64,000 bases of DNA from Xenorhabdus koppenhoeferi (GCF_900116635.1 NZ_FPBJ01000006.1:1-64000), one strand, 5' to 3'; positions 8,483 through 18,550 are shown, counted from the first letter of the stretch. The notes: generated from the letters alone by a model not told the origin. Program-made: numbers and translations.

Positions 8483-9727
8483 ATGACCATTGAGGTAACG
8501 CAGAATTTGAAACGCCCCTCCATATTCGGTGGCGCTATGATCATTGCCGGTACTGCTATCGGTGCTGGTATGTTTTCTATTCCGATTGTCACCTCAGGCG
8601 TATGGTTTACAGGATCAATTATTTTACTGGTGTATACCTGCGTATGCCTTTATTTTTCCAGTCTGATGATTCTTGAATCTAATCTGAATTATCCTATTGG
8701 TTCCAGCTTCCATACTGTTACCAAAGACTTACTAGGTAAAAGCTGGAGCATTCTGACCGGTTTATCCATCACCTTCGTTTTGTATATCCTGACCTATGCT
8801 TATATCTCAGCGGGAAGCTCAATCATACTCCACAATATTGAGCATATTCTTCCGATAAAACAGTCAGTAGCTGGCTTGATATTCGCCTTTATCGTTGCCT
8901 TTATTGTTTGGATATCCACTAAAGCAGTCGATCGTTTAAGCACAATATTAATCGGCGGGATGGTAATCACCTTTATCATGTCTGTCGGAGGCATGTTTAC
9001 AGGTGTCAAAACAACCATTTTATTAAATTTGAACAACACCGACACAAGTTATTTACCTTACGCTTTGGGTGCCTTACCTTATCTGCTGACATCATTTGGC
9101 TATCACGGCAATGTCCCCGGGCTGGTTAAGTATTATCACAAAGACAGTAAAGCTGTTACTCGCAGTTTGCTATACGGTGTATTAATAACCTTGGTCATCT
9201 ATATTTTGTGGCAGTACGCAATTCAGGGAAATATTCCCCGTGAAGCTTTCAAACAAATTATTGCCGATGGGGGTAATATTGGTAACTTACTGCAACAGAT
9301 GGATAATACATCCGACAATCCAGCCGTGGCCCGCTTTTTAAATGCCTTTTCATATATGGCATTATCAAGTTCATTTTTAGGGGTATCACTGGGATTATTT
9401 GATTATCTGGCAGACTTTTTTAAATTCGATGACAGCGGAAAAGGACGTTTTAAAACAGCACTGATAACGTTTGCTCCACCTACTGTACTGGCATTGCTCT
9501 TTCCAAACGGCTTCCTGTATGCAATTGGTTTTGCGGGTCTTGCCGCAACAATGTGGGCAGTTATTATTCCTGCACTAATGGTTCGTGCCAGCCGTCAGCG
9601 TTATCCGGAATCTAACTACCGTGCTCCGGGAGGGAATCTCTTGATAGCCTTTGTTATCCTGTTCGGTTTGGTAAATGCAATAGCCCATATCCTTTCCTTG
9701 TTTGATTTGTTACCAACTTATCGTTAA
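8483..9727 (+). CDS. mtr: Tryptophan-specific permease Mtr
   Basis: Mtr is an inner-membrane aromatic amino acid:proton symporter of the hydroxy/aromatic amino acid permease family. The 414-residue, 11-helix protein has the opening motif GGAMIIAGTAIGAGMFSIP near residue 17, FGYHGNVPGLVKYY near residue 205 and [18 protein letters not shown] near residue 295. The motifs and the C-terminal end NLLPTY-type tail match E. coli Mtr more closely than TyrP or TnaB. TyrR-like and TrpR-like sites upstream support the tryptophan assignment. AGGAG lies 7 bases before the ATG. It is followed by a hairpin terminator. Confidence 0.92.
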   Translation: MTIEVTQNLKRPSIFGGAMIIAGTAIGAGMFSIPIVTSGVWFTGSIILLVYTCVCLYFSSLMILESNLNYPIGSSFHTVTKDLLGKSWSILTGLSITFVLYILTYAYISAGSSIILHNIEHILPIKQSVAGLIFAFIVAFIVWISTKAVDRLSTILIGGMVITFIMSVGGMFTGVKTTILLNLNNTDTSYLPYALGALPYLLTSFGYHGNVPGLVKYYHKDSKAVTRSLLYGVLITLVIYILWQYAIQGNIPREAFKQIIADGGNIGNLLQQMDNTSDNPAVARFLNAFSYMALSSSFLGVSLGLFDYLADFFKFDDSGKGRFKTALITFAPPTVLALLFPNGFLYAIGFAGLAATMWAVIIPALMVRASRQRYPESNYRAPGGNLLIAFVILFGLVNAIAHILSLFDLLPTYR

Positions 9728-9739
9728 TGTTTTCCCTTT

Positions 9740-9765
9740 GCCCCAGTCTTTTAACTGGGGCATTC
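9740..9765 (+). terminator. Terminator of mtr
   Basis: An eight-base perfect inverted repeat, GCCCCAGT (9740-9747) and ACTGGGGC (9754-9761), closes a six-base loop just after the mtr stop codon. A T-rich sequence follows. Confidence 0.75.
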
Positions 9766-9866
9766 ATTTCTTGCCTAATAAGTTGACTTGCTAAGTTGAC
9801 TGCGAGTAATTTTGTCGCCACTTGAATCTTCATTCCACTATTTTCTTGTTCTAACGGAAGGTATCT

Positions 9867-10403
9867 ATAGCTAAAACCAATAAAATTAAACGCGGTGCTG
9901 CGATCAACCATAATGGAAAATTACTGTTAGTGAAAGACATTGATATTCAGTCACTCAGCGCTTGTGGTGCCAGTACTCTGTACAAAATGCGTTTTACTGA
10001 TATTCGTACTGTCCAAAAGGTGGAAGAGCGTTTCAAAGGTGATGATATTATCGAAACCATCACATTAACTCGCTGAAGTGTAAATCTTTCTTATATTGAC
10101 GGAGATGAATATATTTTCATGGATGATGAAGACTTCACCCCTTATCATTTCAAAAAAGATCAAATTGAAGAGAAACTGCTGTTTATTCCAGAAGAAGGTT
10201 TATCAGGAATGCAGGTTCTGATAATAGATGGTCAATTACTGGCTATTGAATTGCCACAGACTGTTGATATGGTCATTGACGAAACATCACCGGGCATTAA
10301 AGGAGCCTCTGCAAGCGCGCGCACTAAACCAGCTAAAATGAGTACAGGATTAACTATTCAAGTTCCCGAATATCTCAGCTCCGGCGAAAAAATCCGCATT
10401 CAG
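9867..10403 (+). pseudogene. yeiP: Decayed elongation factor P-like protein (yeiP/efpL)
   Basis: EfpL is a paralogue of EF-P that relieves ribosome stalling. The frame from 9867 can be aligned end to end with E. coli YeiP, including the [18 protein letters not shown] and VEERFKGDD segments, then [13 protein letters not shown] and [10 protein letters not shown]. It carries at least three lesions. The start codon position holds ATA, behind an intact GGAAGG ribosome site. Codon 70 (10074-10076) is TGA where E. coli has Arg. The last 15 or so codons are missing, because the sequence switches after EKIRIQ at about 10403 into the end of the convergent fimbrial-like gene. The key tip arginine 33 is also Cys (TGT). 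Neither half should give a working factor. Confidence 0.88.
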
Positions 10404-10715
10404 TCAAAAATAATCCACATTAACAATTGCCACACGTTTCTGGTTATCTGTCCACTTCACACTGGAAACACCTATGTTACCAGGAAGTATGACTCTACCT
10501 GTTGTTTTGTGAGTTGAAATGATTTGCCTAATTGTGAGATTTTTTCCCAACCGATAGCAAGAAATATTGGCCTGAGTTTTTGATATGATAACCTGACATC
10601 CTGGGTCAACAATAGCACCTGAGAACCGAATTATTCCTCCTGTTGATTCGGCATATCCATAAGAAAGCCATGAAATCAATAAACCGCCAATGAATAATTT
10701 AAGATAATTTTGCAT
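10404..10715 (-). CDS. Small fimbrial-like (YehE-type) exported protein
   Basis: The 103-residue product has a signal peptide (about residues 1-22, ending YGYAES) and a short pilin-like body. [15 protein letters not shown] resembles the first strands of type 1 pilins, with a second Cys about 14 residues later for the usual disulfide. The end, IVNVDYF, resembles pilin C-termini. It is much shorter than a normal major pilin (about 170 residues) and compares better with short stand-alone proteins such as E. coli YehE. No chaperone or usher gene lies nearby. Its stop codon sits exactly at the breakpoint of the truncated yeiP, so its last residues could have been altered by that deletion. Confidence 0.6.
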   Translation of the reverse strand: MQNYLKLFIGGLLISWLSYGYAESTGGIIRFSGAIVDPGCQVIISKTQANISCYRLGKNLTIRQIISTHKTTGRVILPGNIGVSSVKWTDNQKRVAIVNVDYF

Positions 10716-11263
10716 GGCTACCTCACTTTCGTTTTTCCATTAACTAAAACTCAGTTACCTTTATATCCTTCATTTCCATAATAACTATTTCATGTAAAAA
10801 AATACGACATCAACACTTTTTATTGATAAATATCAAATATAAACTTTTTTCTAAAAATAATGACAATATTTTTATTAAATAATTTATGTATATTAAATAA
10901 AACAAACAGAACAATTAAGCGCAATACTTTTTATTTATCTCGACCACAAATCAACATAATATCTCAATAAATTTGGATATAAAGTTATTCATATGTAGTT
11001 ATTTGATAATAGTCAGACATCAATGTTGCGCTAAATATATATTTTCGGTACTGAAATGTGGATTGAGCTATTTTTCTAATATCAGGAAATCATCTTTTAT
11101 ATTAACAATAGAATAATTCATCGATGAAATGTCCAAATATACTGATATAATCACACCTTAACGATGCTCCCCTTAGTTATTACGCTTTCCTATAAATTTT
11201 GTTATAGTGCCATTCCTGTTAATTTGACTACTAAAGTCCATTTTCGCGTTAAATAGGTATTCC
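10716..11263. other. AT-rich intergenic region, possible lpxT promoter
   Basis: No coding frame is supported in these 548 bases. The sequence is very AT-rich with many poly-A and poly-T runs. A plausible sigma-70 promoter for lpxT is TTACGC at 11180 and TATAGT at 11203, with a 17-base spacer. Nothing else was recognised. Confidence 0.5.
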
Positions 11264-11968
11264 ATGACTCGCAGTCACCCACTAGCCATACTTTTGCTTA
11301 ATATCCTTGGTATCGCCTTGTTTCTCTCATGGTACCTACCAGAGAACCACGGTTTTTGGTTTCATATTGATTCCAGCATTTTTTATTTTTTTAATGAGAA
11401 ACTGCTGCCAAATTCAAAATTCTCCCTATTTGTAGCTATCACTAATGTAAGAACATTTGATGTTATCTCACTTTTATGTATGGGACTGCTTTATTACAGC
11501 GCGTTTCGCAAACAGGATTATGCGGGTAAGCGTGGGCTTTTCATGCTTGGCCTAGTGATGCTAATCTCAGCTGTAATCATTAACCAAATTGGTCACCAAA
11601 TTCCTGTCAACCGCCCTAGTCCAACATTGACATTTGAAGATGTTAATCGCATAGGGGAAACGACAAGTTGGCATACTAAAGATGCCTCCAAAGATAGCTT
11701 CCCTGGCGATCATGGGTTAATGCTTTTAATTTTCAGTAGCTTTATCCTTCGTTATATCTCTCGCGGCGCATTCTTTGTTGCTCTGTTGATTATGGTTGTT
11801 TTCGCCCTTCCCCGCATTATGGCCGGTGCTCACTGGTTTACAGACATTGCTGTCGGCTCCTTATCCCTGACACTGATTGGCATGAGCTGGGTATTATTAA
11901 CTCCATTAAGTGACATTATCGCAAAATGGCTAGATAAGAAATTACCGCATATTAGACGACCTAGTTGA
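11264..11968 (+). CDS. lpxT: Lipid A 1-diphosphate synthase (undecaprenyl-PP:lipid A phosphotransferase)
   Basis: LpxT transfers the distal phosphate of undecaprenyl diphosphate to lipid A at the periplasmic face of the inner membrane. This both modifies LPS charge and recycles the lipid carrier. The 234-residue, six-helix protein carries the three PAP2 phosphatase motifs: the NRPSP region near residue 112, SFPGDHG near residue 146 and RIMAGAHWFTD near residue 186 (catalytic His and Asp). It lies directly upstream of mepS, as in E. coli (yeiU-spr). The genes yeiQ and yeiR, found between yeiP and lpxT in E. coli, are missing here. Confidence 0.9.
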   Translation: MTRSHPLAILLLNILGIALFLSWYLPENHGFWFHIDSSIFYFFNEKLLPNSKFSLFVAITNVRTFDVISLLCMGLLYYSAFRKQDYAGKRGLFMLGLVMLISAVIINQIGHQIPVNRPSPTLTFEDVNRIGETTSWHTKDASKDSFPGDHGLMLLIFSSFILRYISRGAFFVALLIMVVFALPRIMAGAHWFTDIAVGSLSLTLIGMSWVLLTPLSDIIAKWLDKKLPHIRRPS

Positions 11969-11978
11969 TACTGCAATT

Positions 11979-12007
11979 ATTGGGTAGATAGCAGATATCT
12001 GCCCAAT
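11979..12007 (+). terminator. Hairpin downstream of lpxT
   Basis: A 12-base stem, 11979-11990 with 11996-12007 and one G-T wobble, closes a five-base loop 11 bases after the lpxT stop. The T-tract behind it is poor, so termination may be weak or the hairpin may serve mRNA stability. Confidence 0.45.
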
Positions 12008-12313
12008 ATTATAAGGTATTTATCAAATCAGTATAAAAACATAATAAGCCTCTCTAACTCCTTAGTTACTAATCTAATTTTTTGTAAATAACCTTATTCA
12101 TATCTCGCTTTTTATTAATGATTTCAGTACTCTTTTCTGCGTCCTTTTTATTAAAATAATTCGTTTTGTAAAGGTAATAATAAAATGTGTTGTTTCACAC
12201 ACTTTAGGAACATAAAAGTTGTTTATTCACCATATTATGACTAGGCTTTAGAATGTTTGGCTTTTTATGATGACGATAAGTCACGTTAAGAGTTGCAGGG
12301 GAAAATCAATACG

Positions 12314-12901
12314 ATGGTCAAGTCTCAATCAATACTGAGATACATATTGCGGCTAATTCCCGCAATTCTAGCGGCAGTAGTGCTAACTGCATGTAGTTCA
12401 CCAGATTCCAAGCTCCGTAATAAACAAACTGAGATGCATGCAGTAAACTCTCAGAAGCATTTCTTACTGCAATCATCTCAGGATGAATTTGAAACTTTGG
12501 TTAATAATTTAGATACTAAATCTAAGCTACTTAACCAATATGCAGACTGGAAAGGTGTTTCCTATCGTCTTGGTGGAAACACAAAGCGCGGCATTGACTG
12601 TTCAGCTTTTGTCCAGCGTACATTTCATGATCAGTTTGGCATGGCATTGCCTCGTTCCACGTTAGAACAACAAAATATTGGTCAAACCGTTAGCCGTTCT
12701 AAATTACGCGTAGGTGACTTGGTACTGTTCAAAACAGGGATTAGGATGCGTCATGTCGGCATTTACCTTGGTAATAATCAGTTTGTGCATGCTTCAACCA
12801 GTAGTGGAGTAATCGTATCCAAGCTGACAAATGCTTATTGGAGTAAACGTTACTATGGAGCAAGGCGAGTACTAGCAAAAAATACGAAAACCTCAATATA
12901 G
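12314..12901 (+). CDS. mepS: Murein DD-endopeptidase MepS (Spr), outer-membrane lipoprotein
   Basis: MepS cuts the mDAP-D-Ala cross-links of peptidoglycan so that new strands can be inserted. The 195-residue protein begins [13 protein letters not shown] like E. coli Spr and has a lipobox VLTAC with the lipidated Cys at residue 27. The C-terminal NlpC/P60 domain has catalytic Cys96 in GIDCSAF, His147 in RHVGIYLG and His159 in FVHAS. ATG at 12314 is chosen over the in-frame TTG at 12293 because it matches the homologues. It stands alone behind a 345-base gap that holds only the lpxT hairpin and presumably its own promoter. Confidence 0.93.
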   Translation: MVKSQSILRYILRLIPAILAAVVLTACSSPDSKLRNKQTEMHAVNSQKHFLLQSSQDEFETLVNNLDTKSKLLNQYADWKGVSYRLGGNTKRGIDCSAFVQRTFHDQFGMALPRSTLEQQNIGQTVSRSKLRVGDLVLFKTGIRMRHVGIYLGNNQFVHASTSSGVIVSKLTNAYWSKRYYGARRVLAKNTKTSI

Positions 12902-12955
12902 CCAATACCAGCGAACACAGTCACTCATGACTCAGGAAACTCCCTTGCAGACAAT

Positions 12956-12988
12956 AAAAAACGCTTCCATCCAGTAAGCGTTTTTTAT
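12956..12988. terminator. Bidirectional terminator between mepS and yejG
   Basis: AAAAACGCTT (12957-12966) pairs with AAGCGTTTTT (12976-12985) around a nine-base loop, with A and T runs on both sides. It can serve both convergent genes. Confidence 0.8.
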
Positions 12989-13001
12989 TGATGAGTAAAA
13001 A

Positions 13002-13346
13002 TTATAGCGGGTACAAAGCAGTTATATTTTCGGCTATTGCAGCACCTAATGTCTTGAGGCGACACATCACAGCGCTCTCATCTTCTTTCGCAAAGAATAA
13101 ACATGGTTCTTCTTCCCACTCAATCACAGCACTTAATATCTGCATATCAGCAATAGACTGATTTATAACATGCAGTATATCCCGTGCTCTTTCGCCTTCA
13201 TGGCTTAATAATTTCAGCCCTGCCAGGCTATTTTTCATATCTGCATCTTCTGTTGGCAAAATTTCAACTTTCGTACCAACAAAACCAGATGACCACCGAT
13301 AACTTTGCGGCAGTCTGTGTACTACCGAAAGTTGGATATTATCCAC
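13002..13346 (-). CDS. yejG: YejG family protein of unknown function
   Basis: The 114-residue product is the same length as E. coli YejG and shares its opening (LSVVHRLPQSYRWSSGF) and the EEEPCLFF and CRLKTLGAAIAE segments. No signal peptide or membrane segment is visible, so it is probably cytoplasmic. Its biochemical role is not established. It lies in the conserved mepS/yejG/bcr/rsuA/radD neighbourhood and is convergent with mepS, with which it shares a terminator. Confidence 0.88.
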   Translation of the reverse strand: MDNIQLSVVHRLPQSYRWSSGFVGTKVEILPTEDADMKNSLAGLKLLSHEGERARDILHVINQSIADMQILSAVIEWEEEPCLFFAKEDESAVMCRLKTLGAAIAENITALYPL

Positions 13347-13908
13347 ATATCATTCCTATTAGAAATAACATTAATACATCTAACCACCAGCTGTAGGTTC
13401 TCGATTCGTCAAAACCGAATAACCACCCAATAAAAAAGTAAATAAAAAGTTAAAATAAAAATAAAACTATCGCCCTTCTTTCATTTTCCACCTTAAAAAA
13501 ATGCGAGGTCTATCGCATTTTATATATATTTATACTGTTTAGGTAGAAAATTCAACTTATTTTTATGCAAGGTAATAACCTTTCATTAAATATTTATTTA
13601 CATGTATGCTTTCTTCAAACTTTATCACATACAAATAAAAGAATAATATTCTTTATTTACAACCAATTAATTAATAATGGTTCCATTATTATCTACACTC
13701 ACTTAAGGCGCAACAAAAAGTTAACAAAAAAACAAACAGAACGGTACTTGCCAGTACAAAGAAGTTAATAAATCTCCACATTTGTCCAATGATCATTCGC
13801 TATTTCCTGTCTATTAAGGCAATTAATCGCTTTTTTGCGTATTCAAGATACTTTAGGAAACAATACTCACTTAACCACTATCGGGCTGAGAAGAGGATCT
13901 TTAAAAAC

Positions 13909-13977
13909 TATACTCAATGGATTTCAATATGCAGTGGGGTGGCAAAGGGAACGAATCCCAAAAACAACGGAGGATAT
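13909..13977 (+). repeat. Shortened, degenerate ERIC element
   Basis: The left end TATACTCAATGGATTTCA and the right end GGAGGATATA are recognisable ERIC termini, but the element is about 69 bp instead of 127. The central palindrome found in the three complete copies in this window (CATAGNTAACTATG) is gone. It looks like an ERIC that lost its middle. Confidence 0.55.
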
Positions 13978-13990
13978 AGAGCAAACAACA

Positions 13991-14017
13991 AGGCTGTCCA
14001 ATATTAAAGGATAGCCT
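13991..14017 (-). terminator. Terminator of the rsuA-bcr transcript
   Basis: GGCTGTCC (13992-13999) and GGATAGCC (14009-14016) form an imperfect stem just after the bcr stop codon. A TTGTTGTTT stretch follows on the minus strand. Confidence 0.5.
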
Positions 14018-14027
14018 CAGAGAAATT

Positions 14028-15215
14028 TTATTTTTGCACCTTACGTGCATAGATAATAAGTGATACCGCTAATATCACACATAACACCATTGATCCTACC
14101 ATTGGCCAAGCATTTTCCTCTGGCAATAAAGACAAAATAGCTCCCACTAACGCAGCAATACTAAAGCGGATAGTTCCAGCTAATGAAGAAACAGTTCCCG
14201 CCATATGGGGATAATCATCCAATACAACAGCCATAGTATTCGATGTGATCATGGAGATCCCGCTGATATAAATGGCAACACCAATTACCAGCGAAATAAA
14301 CCCTAAATCGAACATTGTGCTAAAAAATAACCATAATCCCATAATGAATTGGACAAATAGCCCCACATGCAGCATTTTCAATGGGCCATATTTGTGAACA
14401 CACTGGCTATTAATAGTCGCCATGATGGATAGGAAAATAATGTTCAATCCAAAATAGTGACCAAAATCCTGCGCAGACACGCCATTTAATTTAATGTAAA
14501 CAAATGCGCCGACTGTAAGGAAAGAAAACATTCCTGCAAAGGAAAAACCGCTGGCTAATATATAGCACAATACCTGACGCTGCCTAAACAGCATAATAAA
14601 CTGTTTCAATGTGGTTCTTAAGTGGAATCTCTGCCTTTTCTCTTTTGGTAACGTTTCCCTGATGAAAAAAGCGACCAAAGCTACAGCAATTACCGCAACA
14701 ATAGCGATTGACCAGAAAATAGCATGCCAATTAAACCATATCATCACTATTCCACCCAACATGGGAGCCAATAGTGGTGCGATAACCATCACTAATGTCA
14801 CAAAAGACATACTGCGGGAAAATTCCTCTTTCGTGAACATATCACGCATCAATGCGTTAATTACAACACCAGCCGCAGCAGCAGAAAAACCATGCAAGAA
14901 ACGCATGGAGATAAAAGTATGAATATCTTGTGCCAAAGCACATGCTGCAGAAGATATGGCAAAGACAATGACACCGCCTAAAATAACAGGTTTGCGTCCT
15001 AAGCTATCTGACATTGGCCCATATATTATTTGCCCAATGGCGAACCCCAGAATATAGCTATTCTGCGTCATTTGCACCAAACCATCACTAACACCAAAAT
15101 CTTCAGCGATCGTTGGCATACTCGGTAGATACATATCAATTGCCAATGGCATTAACATAGAGAGCAAGCCAAGGATCAAGACTAATCCCAAATAGGATAA
15201 TCTCTGTTGTTGCAC
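14028..15215 (-). CDS. bcr: Bcr/CflA family multidrug efflux MFS transporter
   Basis: Bcr is a 12-helix major facilitator superfamily drug:proton antiporter. In E. coli it exports bicyclomycin and sulfonamides. The 395-residue protein has the family opening LPLAIDMYLPSMP-type segment near residue 23 and the MFS loop motif GPMSDSLGRKPVIL near residue 67. It lies 32 bases downstream of rsuA, so the two are probably co-transcribed, as in E. coli. The identity of its natural substrate here is inferred only. Confidence 0.88.
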   Translation of the reverse strand: MQQQRLSYLGLVLILGLLSMLMPLAIDMYLPSMPTIAEDFGVSDGLVQMTQNSYILGFAIGQIIYGPMSDSLGRKPVILGGVIVFAISSAACALAQDIHTFISMRFLHGFSAAAAGVVINALMRDMFTKEEFSRSMSFVTLVMVIAPLLAPMLGGIVMIWFNWHAIFWSIAIVAVIAVALVAFFIRETLPKEKRQRFHLRTTLKQFIMLFRQRQVLCYILASGFSFAGMFSFLTVGAFVYIKLNGVSAQDFGHYFGLNIIFLSIMATINSQCVHKYGPLKMLHVGLFVQFIMGLWLFFSTMFDLGFISLVIGVAIYISGISMITSNTMAVVLDDYPHMAGTVSSLAGTIRFSIAALVGAILSLLPEENAWPMVGSMVLCVILAVSLIIYARKVQK

Positions 15216-15247
15216 GTAGGTACTCCTAAAAATTGAAGGTTAAAAAA

Positions 15248-15955
15248 TTATAATCTTGGCATCTGTATGCTATTTATTTCACTATCAGCCAGCGCTCGGT
15301 ATTCCCCCGCTCCCAATGCTGGATCGAGATTAATTTCCCCAATTCGTTCCCTATGGAGTTCAACAACATAATTACCTACTGCCGCAAACATGCGTTTTAC
15401 TTGGTGGTAGCGCCCTTCACTGATAGTTAAACGTACAATTTGAGGTTCAATAATTTCCAATTGTGCTGGTTTTGTTAGTGTTTTTTCACCATTCAACTGG
15501 ATTCCGGCAAGGAATTTCTCCTCAATATCTCCCGATATCGGGTGTTCCAATGTAACAAGGTACGTTTTTTCACAATGATGCTTGGGAGATGTAATACGGT
15601 GTGACCACTGGCCATCATCAGTCAGCAGAACTAACCCTGTGGTATCAATATCTAATCGCCCTGCGGAATGTAATTTATGTGCAACGGGTTCATCAATAAA
15701 ATATAAAATAGTCGGGTTTGAGGGATCATCTGTTGAACACACATATCCCTGAGGTTTATTCAACATAAAATAACGAGGGCCATTTAATTGTTGCAATATC
15801 GTTCCATCATAAGCAACTTGCTGATCGGGCTTCAATTTATAGGCACCTGTCTTGATAACTTCATTATCAACTGTAACTAATTCTGCCCGTAACTCACGTC
15901 CCACATCATTACGGCTAATACCTAACTGTTGTGATAAAAATTTATCCAATCGCAT
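15248..15955 (-). CDS. rsuA: 16S rRNA pseudouridine(516) synthase
   Basis: RsuA isomerises U516 of 16S rRNA to pseudouridine. The 235-residue protein has an N-terminal S4-like RNA-binding domain ([15 protein letters not shown]) and the RsuA/RluB catalytic core, with the active-site aspartate in [20 protein letters not shown] near residue 105. [15 protein letters not shown] near residue 185 is the conserved C-terminal motif. Gene order with bcr and radD is as in E. coli. Confidence 0.94.
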   Translation of the reverse strand: MRLDKFLSQQLGISRNDVGRELRAELVTVDNEVIKTGAYKLKPDQQVAYDGTILQQLNGPRYFMLNKPQGYVCSTDDPSNPTILYFIDEPVAHKLHSAGRLDIDTTGLVLLTDDGQWSHRITSPKHHCEKTYLVTLEHPISGDIEEKFLAGIQLNGEKTLTKPAQLEIIEPQIVRLTISEGRYHQVKRMFAAVGNYVVELHRERIGEINLDPALGAGEYRALADSEINSIQMPRL

Positions 15956-16156
15956 GAAATAGATCTACCTGATAAAAACATGAACACGCCTTTGATGATA
16001 CAAATAACCTCAAGGCTACTATTAGGATATTAGATTACATAGATAATTTTTAGAATAATCATAACACAGAAAATTATAACAATAGTAAATCAATTGTTAT
16101 CACTCGTCTAATTCCCTACGAAAACAAAGTAACAAATGCTTTCTCGTCAGCAAGGC

Positions 16157-16283
16157 TATACACAATGGATTTCAAGTTGCATCGCGACGGCAAGAGAGCA
16201 AATCCCCGGGAGCATAGATAACTATGTGACCGGGGTGAGCGAGCGCAGCCAACAAAGAGGTAGTTTGAAAGACGAAGTGTATA
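16157..16283 (+). repeat. ERIC element, full length (127 bp)
   Basis: The element runs from TATACACAATGG to GTGTATA and contains the conserved palindromic core around CATAGATAACTATGTGACC and the GGGGTGAGCGAGCGCAGCC block. It is exactly 127 bp, the standard ERIC length. It lies between rsuA and radD, ending 62 bases before the radD start. Confidence 0.9.
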
Positions 16284-16345
16284 AATGAAAAATGTTATTA
16301 TCTGCATCAATAATCTTTCACCTGATACCATGACAGTAACACAAA

Positions 16346-18103
16346 ATGGCTTTTACTTTACGCCCTTATCAACAAGAAGCGATAGATGCTACCATCCGTT
16401 ATTTCCGCCAACATGGAGATCCTGCTGTTATTGTTTTGCCAACAGGAGCAGGTAAAAGCCTTGTTATCGCTGAATTGGCAAAACTAGCTCACGGCCGTGT
16501 TTTAGTACTGGCACATGTCAAAGAGCTTGTGGCCCAGAATCACAGTAAATATTGTACTTATGGATTAAATGCAGATATTTTTTCAGCCGGACTCAATCAA
16601 AAACAAAGCGAAGGAAAAGTGGTTTTTGGCAGTATTCAGTCCATTGTCCGCAACCTGGGTCACTTTGACTACCACTTTTCATTACTAATCATTGATGAAT
16701 GCCATCGCATTAGTGGCGATGAAAATAGCCAATATCAACAAATTATTCAGCAGCTACAAAAAAACAATCCTCAAATACGTATCTTAGGTTTAACTGCAAC
16801 ACCTTATCGTCTGGGTTCTGGCTGGATATACCAATACCATTATCATGGTATGATGCGCGGTGATGAACGATGTTTTTTCCGTGATTGTATTTATGAACTT
16901 CCCCTGCGCTATATGATTAAACACCACTTTCTGGTTCCTCCAGAAAGACTAGATATACCAGTAATACAATATGACTTCAGTCAGGTTCGTACCAGTCAAC
17001 AAGGTATTTTCAACGAAGTTGAGCTAAACCGTGAGTTAAAACGCCAAAAACGTATTACACCGCATATCATCAAACAGATCATTGAATATGCCCAAGACCG
17101 GAAAGGAGTGATGATTTTTGCTGCTACGGTCGAACACGCCAAAGAAATTTCACAATTATTACCTGCCGATCAAGCCGCTTTTGTGAGCGCAGATACTCCT
17201 GCATCAGAACGAGATCTTTTAATTACTGCATTCAAGGAACAACGACTGTTCTACATGGTCAATGTTGCCGTACTCACAACAGGGTTTGATGCTCCCCATG
17301 TAGACTTAATTGCAATATTACGGCCAACAGAATCTGTCAGCCTCTACCAACAGATCATCGGGCGTGGATTACGTCTGTCTCCTGATAAAAAAGAGTGTTT
17401 AATTCTGGACTACGCAGGTAATCCCCATGATCTTTACACGCCAGAAGTTGGCAGCAGTAAGCCTAACTCACAAAGTCAACCGGTGCAGGTTTTTTGCCCC
17501 ATCTGTCAGTTCGCCAATACTTTTTGGGGAACTTGCACCGTAGAGGGAAAGATCATTGAGCACTTTGGACGGCGCTGCCAAGGATGGGAAGAAGATGAAA
17601 ATGGGAAACGACTGCAATGTGACTTCCGTTTTCGTTTCAAATCATGTCCACATTGTGGCCAAGAAAACGATATAGCGGCCCGACGTTGCCACCGCTGCGA
17701 AGAAGTACTGGTCGATCCTGATGATATGCTCAAAGCCGCCCTGAAACTCAAAGATGCTCTGGTTCTGCGCTGTGGTGGAATGCAATTGACACCAGGCCAC
17801 GATAATAAAGGAGAATGGCTGAAAATTACGTATTACGACGAAGATGGTGCGGATGTATCAGAACTGTTCCGTTTATCCACTCCAGCCCAAAAGAAGGTAT
17901 TTGAACTCCAATTCCTCCGCCAGCATCAACGCGCACCCGGTACAACATTTCTGTGGAAAACAGTGACAGATATCATTCATCAACTCTCTTTATTACGTCA
18001 TCCTGATTTTATTGTCGCACGCAAAAAAGGCCAGTTTTGGCAAATTCGGGAAAAAATTTTTGACTATAAAGGACGATTTAGACGAGCTGATGATCTGTAT
18101 TAA
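16346..18103 (+). CDS. radD: DNA repair helicase-like protein RadD (YejH)
   Basis: RadD is a superfamily 2 ATPase that works with single-strand binding protein and RecA in DNA repair. The 585-residue protein has the Walker A motif PTGAGKS near residue 32, the DECH box ([10 protein letters not shown]) near residue 120, LTATPYRLG near residue 155 and the helicase motif [12 protein letters not shown] near residue 340. Two zinc-finger-like CxxC sets follow in the C-terminal part (CPIC around residue 388, CPHC and CHRC around residues 430-450). The length matches E. coli YejH (586). Confidence 0.94.
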   Translation: MAFTLRPYQQEAIDATIRYFRQHGDPAVIVLPTGAGKSLVIAELAKLAHGRVLVLAHVKELVAQNHSKYCTYGLNADIFSAGLNQKQSEGKVVFGSIQSIVRNLGHFDYHFSLLIIDECHRISGDENSQYQQIIQQLQKNNPQIRILGLTATPYRLGSGWIYQYHYHGMMRGDERCFFRDCIYELPLRYMIKHHFLVPPERLDIPVIQYDFSQVRTSQQGIFNEVELNRELKRQKRITPHIIKQIIEYAQDRKGVMIFAATVEHAKEISQLLPADQAAFVSADTPASERDLLITAFKEQRLFYMVNVAVLTTGFDAPHVDLIAILRPTESVSLYQQIIGRGLRLSPDKKECLILDYAGNPHDLYTPEVGSSKPNSQSQPVQVFCPICQFANTFWGTCTVEGKIIEHFGRRCQGWEEDENGKRLQCDFRFRFKSCPHCGQENDIAARRCHRCEEVLVDPDDMLKAALKLKDALVLRCGGMQLTPGHDNKGEWLKITYYDEDGADVSELFRLSTPAQKKVFELQFLRQHQRAPGTTFLWKTVTDIIHQLSLLRHPDFIVARKKGQFWQIREKIFDYKGRFRRADDLY

Positions 18104-18268
18104 GGACATCCAATACCCACCGTAAAATACATTTCTATTTGCTGCCATATCGGATTTTCGTTAGAATGCCGTCCGCTTAGCGTAATACATAATGTTAAGC
18201 CAAGTATCGAGCCTGCTGCTGGGTCGCCTGTAGCAGGATTTATTTTCTTCTTTTATAGAGAAAAAATG

Positions 18269-18550
18269 ATGTTAACTATTAATGCGAAAGTACGTCAAGA
18301 GCAGGGTAAGGGTGCGAGCCGCCGCCTGCGTAGAGCTAACAAGTTTCCAGCGATCATCTATGGCGGTAACCAAGAGCCAGTTTCTATCGAACTGGATCAC
18401 GATGCAGTTATCAACCACGAAAGCAAACCAGAATTCTACGAAGTTATGACTCTGGTTGTTGATGGTAAAGAAACTAAAGTTAAAGTGCAGGCAGTACAGC
18501 GTCATCCGTTTAAACCTAAACTGACGCACATCGATTTCCTGCGTGCTTAA
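18269..18550 (+). CDS. rplY: 50S ribosomal protein L25
   Basis: L25 binds 5S rRNA in the large ribosomal subunit. The product is 93 residues, starts [19 protein letters not shown] and ends THIDFLRA, which is essentially the E. coli protein (94 residues). A second ATG three bases upstream also exists; the shorter start matches homologues. It is a stand-alone gene with a long leader and a strong hairpin terminator. Confidence 0.96.
   Translation: MLTINAKVRQEQGKGASRRLRRANKFPAIIYGGNQEPVSIELDHDAVINHESKPEFYEVMTLVVDGKETKVKVQAVQRHPFKPKLTHIDFLRA

Larger units (their letters stand above)
13347..14027. other. Intergenic region with a degenerate ERIC element
   Basis: These 681 bases lie between yejG and bcr. 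They are AT-rich. Short open frames are present but lack ribosome sites or recognisable content, so I do not call them genes. The right part holds a shortened ERIC element (13909-13977) and the bcr terminator. Confidence 0.5.

Noticed and set aside
13339..13347. Perfect DnaA box (TTATCCACA)
   Set aside because: It overlaps the first codons of yejG and stands alone, so it is probably a chance match.
13565..13768. 67-codon frame between yejG and bcr
   Set aside because: It has no ribosome site, no recognisable motif, and the AT-rich composition of non-coding sequence.
16346..18103. radD as part of a defence or restriction system
   Set aside because: It is the conserved core repair gene in its usual place beside rsuA and rplY, with no defence genes around it.
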